From contig JACMRP010000274.1 in the NCBI GenBank assembly GCA_014376325.1, forward strand, positions 1 through 16,562: a stretch of DNA of 16,562 bases. The letters run 5' to 3'. The notes under the pieces were generated by a model. It saw only the letters and a list, made by a program, of their open reading frames with translations, did no database searches and was not told the DNA's origin. The position numbers were made by a program, and so were the translations under genes. This stretch comes from Pseudobdellovibrionaceae bacterium (GTDB taxonomy: Bacteria > Bdellovibrionota > Bdellovibrionia > Bdellovibrionales > Bdellovibrionaceae). Shown here one piece after another: positions 13,289-16,562 of the stretch; the stretch's first letter is position 1, and every line of letters begins with the position of its first letter.

Positions 13289-14791
13289 ATGAAAGACCCC
13301 TTCTTGAGACTTATTATTATGATCCACTCATTTTTCTTGCAGCTCGCTATAGCGCACGCATCGGCAAGCCTCCGAAGTTCAAACACCGTGAAATACGAAA
13401 TTAAAGACTCGGTTTTTCAAGCGCAAATTTTAAAAGGCTTTCACTTCAACGAAAAGGCTCCTAACACCGTTTTGATCGACGATAGGCCGCAGCCAATTCG
13501 TCTCCTACTCGCAGACAAAATCGAATTTAAATTGAGCTCGGCCCCTTGGAAAAAAGCTGTGGCAACTCTCTACGTTTGCGATGATGCGCTGACATTTTGC
13601 GAAGAGCAGACGTTCGACCTCCTCGGCAAAAAGCGCGCCGATCCCCAACAATACGACTTGCTCGTGTCATCGATTCCGGCATTTCGATCGGCGTCGTTTT
13701 CGGAATCGGCACGCTCCAAAGCAATCACTCGTGATAAACATAACTTCCTGCTCAATAATTTTGAGTATGCGGTAAAAATTGCGAAGAAAAGTAAAAAATT
13801 GGTCTTGGTGGATTTTTCTGCGGATTGGTGCCCCGGTTGCATTCGCTTGGACCAAGAAGTCTTCGCGACAAAAAGTTTTCGCGAAGTCGCATCTTCTTTC
13901 GTTCTATTAAAAATTGACACAGATTTGCCCGAAAACAAAGGCTTGCGGGAACTGTATCAAGTCCATCACATACCCGTCCTGCTGATCTTAAACTCAGAGG
14001 GAAATGAAATCGTACGCCTCAATGACTATCAGCCTCTCGCAGTGATCGAAAACCAAGTCCGCGAATTGAAAAAAGACTCGAGTACGATAACGGAACTAAG
14101 TGCCAAACATCCCCTTGACCCCAACACGGCGTCACGACTTGGACTTCGGTTGTTAGCCCAAGGCAATGCCAAGGCCGCGATGTTTTACCTTGAACAGGTA
14201 GCACCCCGACCGGCAGAATTCCTTGATGCCAAAGTTGAGATTGCAAGACAGGCCGGAGACAATTCAAAACTTAAGGAAGCCCTCGAAGCGGCCATTAAGA
14301 GCGAATCTGACAGCACGCGCTCACTGCGCTGGCGAAAAAATTTAATTCAAATTCTGAAAGTCGAAAACAAATCGTTTGTTAAGTTCTACCAGGAAGGTCG
14401 AGCACTTGGTAAAAAACTTCTTATTGATGAAAAAGCACTTCCGATCGCGTTAAGCAATGATCGTCTGGGCGATTATTTAGGTTACGAGCGATTGTATATC
14501 GCAACTCTCATCGCAGAACTGTCCGAAACCGCAGAGCAGTCGATCGAGACTCTGAAGGCCGATTGGGCTGATGTTTATAGAATTGGAAAAAGCTATTCGA
14601 TGGGCTCCTCGCAAATGGGCCCGGCAATGCGATTTCTGAGCCTTCTCATGACTCAACGCATGTGGAGCGAAGCCAATGATTTTTCAGACCGGTTGCTGAT
14701 CACAAGTCCAAATAATAGCGAGCTCAAGCGGCGCAAAGTTAAAATTCTGAAAGAGTTAGTAAGTATGAAATCGTCGAAAGCCACGCCATGA
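13289..14791 (+). CDS. Exported DsbD-like thioredoxin protein with C-terminal helical repeats
   Basis: A 500-residue product from ATG 13289; a GTG 21 bases upstream is in frame but would bury the signal peptide. The signal peptide is KDPFLRLIIMIHSFFLQLAIAHASA. Residues ~30-120 resemble the N-terminal DsbD domain, ending in LYVCDDALTFCEEQTFDLLG with two cysteines (97 and 104). Residues ~150-262 are a thioredoxin fold close to DsbD-gamma: VLVDFSADWCPGCIRLDQEV (catalytic CPGC at 181-184) and cis-Pro in HHIPVLLIL. The rest (~265-500) is helical and TPR-like. The membrane electron-carrying domain of true DsbD is absent, so an outside partner must reduce it. In the periplasm it would reduce or isomerise disulfides, and the adjacent cysteine-rich prepilins are plausible clients (inference). 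Confidence 0.75.
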   Translation: MKDPFLRLIIMIHSFFLQLAIAHASASLRSSNTVKYEIKDSVFQAQILKGFHFNEKAPNTVLIDDRPQPIRLLLADKIEFKLSSAPWKKAVATLYVCDDALTFCEEQTFDLLGKKRADPQQYDLLVSSIPAFRSASFSESARSKAITRDKHNFLLNNFEYAVKIAKKSKKLVLVDFSADWCPGCIRLDQEVFATKSFREVASSFVLLKIDTDLPENKGLRELYQVHHIPVLLILNSEGNEIVRLNDYQPLAVIENQVRELKKDSSTITELSAKHPLDPNTASRLGLRLLAQGNAKAAMFYLEQVAPRPAEFLDAKVEIARQAGDNSKLKEALEAAIKSESDSTRSLRWRKNLIQILKVENKSFVKFYQEGRALGKKLLIDEKALPIALSNDRLGDYLGYERLYIATLIAELSETAEQSIETLKADWADVYRIGKSYSMGSSQMGPAMRFLSLLMTQRMWSEANDFSDRLLITSPNNSELKRRKVKILKELVSMKSSKATP

Positions 14792-14948
14792 AGCCCGGCA
14801 ATAAGTGAAAATTAGCATAGTATACGCGCTTGTTGATTATTCTGGTGCCCTTCACGAGTGAGTCCAATATTATGGGATCAGGACGTCGAATAAAGGCTCA
14901 GCCTAGGAATGAGCATCGCTGGACAAGCCTTGAATTTCTTAATTCGCT

Positions 14949-15143
14949 GTGGACTCGATTCGGTCTCTAGAAAAAGACCAAGCACAAAACCTTCATTATT
15001 CTTCGGTGGTGTCGATCTCTAAAAAAGACGTCGCCAATATTCAAGAAAAGCTGATTGAAGTCTTAGCTGAGATCAAACCCATTATTCGCAAATCTAAAGA
15101 AGAGGATATTTATTCACTCTCCATGGACTTCTTCAGTCTTTAA
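14949..15143 (+). pseudogene. TIGR02147/DUF4423 family protein, C-terminal fragment
   Basis: About 64 codons open from 14943 to the TAA at 15141-15143. LHYSSVVSISKKDVANIQEK, then a helical stretch, and the ending IYSLSMDFFSL match the C-terminal end of TIGR02147 proteins, whose family pattern is 'iSSLTvsIskedf..I...i..fr..il......ydv-yqlnfqlFPL'. These are putative regulators abundant in Bdellovibrio and Fibrobacter. The N-terminal ~200 residues are missing, an in-frame TAA lies at 14940-14942, and there is no ribosome binding site. The preceding bases 14792-14948 hold nothing recognisable. It is a gene remnant. Confidence 0.7.
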
Positions 15144-15161
15144 AAAAGACCCCTGGCATCC

Positions 15162-15645
15162 TTAGTTGGACCCAGTCATGGCTGGCCTAGTTCCACGCGA
15201 TTCATAAAAACTGCAAGCCGCCGGTGTTCCCGTTGGATAATTAAAATTCATTGCAGCTGCGACCACGTATCCAGGAGCCGATCCGAATTGATTAAAAGAT
15301 GCCGTTGTTGCAACGGTCAGAGTACCGGAACGTCCCATTTGAACTTTAATTCCCTGAATCGCCTTGCGGCCTTGAACTTGACTCCAGGCAATTTGAGCTT
15401 GGACTTGAGCTTGTTGAAAAGGCACCCATTTCAAAGTCTTTTCGGTGCTACCCTTATCTACTGAATTCACCAAGTTAGCGAGCGTGACCTCGCCAATGCC
15501 TGAAGCAACGGCACTGTCTTGAATTTTAAAGTAGACCTGTTGCGTCCCGGTCGAAGATTGAATTGAGCACCAAAACATATGCGTTGAATTTGAAGCTCGC
15601 GGAAGCAAAAAACATCAAAGATAAGGTCATGAGAGCAAATTTCAT
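15162..15645 (-). pseudogene. Small exported protein with a frameshift in its signal peptide
   Basis: An ATG at 15645-15643 with TAGGAG 6 bases upstream starts a good signal peptide, MKFALMTLSLMFFASAS, but this frame soon ends. The mature protein continues in a second frame as ASNSTHMFWCSIQSSTGT and runs to the TAA at 15162-15164. Skipping one base near 15597, or removing one T from the six-T run at 15607-15612, joins them into a ~160-residue exported protein. The mature part has only two cysteines, a hydrophilic AQVQAQIAWSQVQ stretch and beta-like segments (GTLTVATTASF, GYVVAAAMNFNY). It could be a true pseudogene, a phase-variable gene or a sequencing error. No family recognised; the leader and spacing resemble the 496-813 gene. 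Confidence 0.7.
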
Positions 15646-15740
15646 AGAATCTCCTATAAAACATTTCTTTCTATAAACCAGCTGATAAGTAATTCAGCAT
15701 TGCCTAATAAACAAGCCCTGTACTCGATTTCTTGGACTCT

Positions 15741-15763
15741 GTAGAGTACACGGGGAACTCTAC
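15741..15763. other. Inverted repeat of unknown role upstream of the 15884 gene
   Basis: GTAGAGT (15741-15747) and ACTCTAC (15757-15763) are perfect 7-base inverted repeats with a 9-base loop. No T tract follows on either side, so it is not a typical terminator. It lies in the 238-base divergent gap between the frameshifted gene and the 15884 gene and could be an operator or a 5' leader hairpin. Nothing else is clear in that gap. Confidence 0.35.
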
Positions 15764-15883
15764 GGCCACTTAGGACATTGTGTGCCCACATATAGATGAA
15801 TAAAACTTTTTGCGCGAGTGCTACGCTCTACAGGGTTGTAAAGAATCGCAAACTTTGTCATATTCGGCCTCAATGGAGGTTGT

Positions 15884-16204
15884 ATGAAAAAGATGCTTTT
15901 GTTAATCGGCGTTTTGTTTGCCAGTATCGCTGAAGCGAGGGTGGTTTTCTCCGGAGCGACCCCGCTAAGCCCGCGGCTGCAGGAAAAAGTTCGTCACGCG
16001 ATTGAAAATCGCTGCAATGTCCAAGGGTTTTCTGTCATTGAAAGCCGGACACTGATTTCGAATCAAGAACAATCCACTCACTATTTTTCCACTTTTGCCA
16101 CGATGGATTTCGGTGGGACGGTGGTCAGTAAGATCGAAGTGCATTCCCAAAAACAAAGCGGCTTCGAGTCCATTGTGGCTGTGCAAGGGCCTCTCTGCCA
16201 CTAG
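15884..16204 (+). CDS. Small Sec-exported protein, unknown function
   Basis: A 106-residue product with signal peptide MKKMLLLIGVLFASIAEA (cleavage at about residue 18). The mature protein is alpha/beta-like with two cysteines, Cys44 (ENRCNVQGFS) and Cys105, the second-last residue, which may pair. A HYFSTFATMDFGGT stretch and SKIEVHSQ suggest beta strands. The start is firmly set by GGAGG 5 bases before the ATG. It is intact, and its stop lies only 4 bases before the IstB remnant begins, so the 3' flank was probably created by an insertion or deletion. No family recognised. Confidence 0.85.
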   Translation: MKKMLLLIGVLFASIAEARVVFSGATPLSPRLQEKVRHAIENRCNVQGFSVIESRTLISNQEQSTHYFSTFATMDFGGTVVSKIEVHSQKQSGFESIVAVQGPLCH

Positions 16205-16208
16205 CTAG

Positions 16209-16394
16209 AACCTAGAAATACCATCAAACTGGAAAGAAATCATCGATGATGAACTTGCGTTAGACACCGTCGTCGACAAGCTTCAGCACGGCAGTTCGCA
16301 CATCGTTTTGGAGGGAGAATCTTACAGAAAAAAGCGGGGCCAGAAAGGCAACCTTGACAAGCAATGTGTACCAGTGAAAATTGCAAAAACTTAA
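16209..16394 (+). pseudogene. istB: IS21-family helper ATPase IstB, C-terminal fragment
   Basis: The frame reads NLEIPSNWKEIIDDELALD, then VVDKLQHGSSHIVLEGESYR and KKR. This is the signature end of IstB, 'W...ig D...a.ailDRLvh..h.i.L.GeS.RkkR', the AAA+ helper of IS21 transposases. The AAA+ core with Walker A and B is absent; the homology starts right after an in-frame TAG at 16206-16208, next to the stop of the 15884 gene. A non-homologous tail runs to the TAA at 16392-16394. It cannot be functional. Confidence 0.7.
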
Positions 16395-16543
16395 CCGCTG
16401 CTCATGACTTTGAGGGTGGTACACATTCAGGATATTGCCTGGTACAAATCACGGATATTCGACAACAAGATAAGTCCGCCATCTTCAAAGCTGCAAGTCA
16501 GGCCAGACAAGCGACTGAATTTTTAATTAAGAATCAGCACTAA
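16364..16543 (+). CDS. Possible 59-residue Cys/His ORF overlapping the IS remnant, doubtful
   Basis: ATG 16364 opens a 60-codon frame to the TAA at 16541-16543. The first half (MCTSENCKNLTAAHDFEG, then GTHSGYC) has Cys2, Cys7, His14, His21 and Cys25, which could bind a metal. The second half (DKSAIFKAASQARQATEFL) is clearly protein-like and helical. The start lies inside the istB fragment and the frame crosses the IS-end-like repeats, so the second half may be the tail of a host gene interrupted by the IS, with the first half open by chance. There is only a distant AAAGG upstream. Confidence 0.35.
   Translation: MCTSENCKNLTAAHDFEGGTHSGYCLVQITDIRQQDKSAIFKAASQARQATEFLIKNQH
16418..16461. repeat. 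Paired imperfect direct repeats, probable IS21-type right end
   Basis: GGTACACATTCAGGATATTG (16418-16437) and GGTACAAATCACGGATATTC (16441-16460) agree at 15 of 20 positions without gaps. The second is followed by GACA, so read on the minus strand the block opens TGTC and carries two ATATCC...TGTACC units. IS21 elements have such multiple terminal repeats after istB. The element end would be about 16464. Confidence 0.5.
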
Positions 16544-16562
16544 TAGTTTTCGAGCGGAGGGC

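Noticed and set aside
13570..13938. Minus-strand frame opposite the thioredoxin domain
   Set aside because: The plus strand carries the conserved WCPGC and cis-Pro motifs; the minus frame is its shadow.
15162..15608. The TTG at 15608 as true start of the exported protein
   Set aside because: It has no ribosome binding site and no signal peptide, whereas a perfect leader and TAGGAG lie upstream in the adjacent frame.

Overview
The window looks like an accessory region of a Bdellovibrionota-type (Bdellovibrio-like) predatory or environmental delta-proteobacterium. This is an inference from several signs: a fragment of the TIGR02147/DUF4423 family, two LruC-domain (DUF4842-like) genes, many short Sec-exported cysteine-containing proteins, GSxFP/GFSLxE prepilins, and moderate G+C. 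No ribosomal or tRNA gene is present to fix the taxonomy, and I see no CRISPR array.

Layout. The left end (1-~385) is the 3' part of a decayed IS3-family transposase and its end. From ~0.5 to ~3.1 kb there are two small exported proteins on the minus strand, a poorly coding decayed stretch (0.9-1.8 kb) and a frameshifted LruC-domain gene. From 3.1 to 5.7 kb there is an intact LruC-domain gene and a membrane-anchored protein with a rhodanese-like domain that lacks the catalytic cysteine. From 5.6 to 9.8 kb a four-gene minus-strand operon encodes three paralogous cysteine-rich prepilin-like proteins (one lacks the usual Glu5, like the tip pseudopilin GspK) followed by an HTTM-like polytopic membrane protein. 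Divergent from this operon is a Cox11/CtaG-like copper-protein gene (9.9-10.4 kb). Convergent to that is a 916-residue GT-C-type membrane glycosyltransferase (10.4-13.2 kb). Divergent again is an exported protein combining DsbD-alpha-like and DsbD-gamma-like (WCPGC) regions with a helical tail (13.3-14.8 kb). The right end holds a fragment of a TIGR02147 protein, a small exported protein with a frameshift inside its signal peptide, an intact small exported protein, and an IS21-family IstB remnant with IS-end-like repeats.

How the parts may work together (inference). The core, 5.6-14.8 kb, reads as an envelope or surface module. Three disulfide-rich prepilins could form a pilus or pseudopilus tip. 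The membrane HTTM-like protein is in their operon. The GT-C enzyme could modify exported protein or glycan, and the DsbD-like thioredoxin and Cox11-like protein would supply periplasmic thiol or copper chemistry. No prepilin peptidase, assembly ATPase or secretin is in the window, so these pilins would have to use machinery encoded elsewhere. Both flanks are littered with IS remnants and broken genes, which fits a region that turns over quickly.
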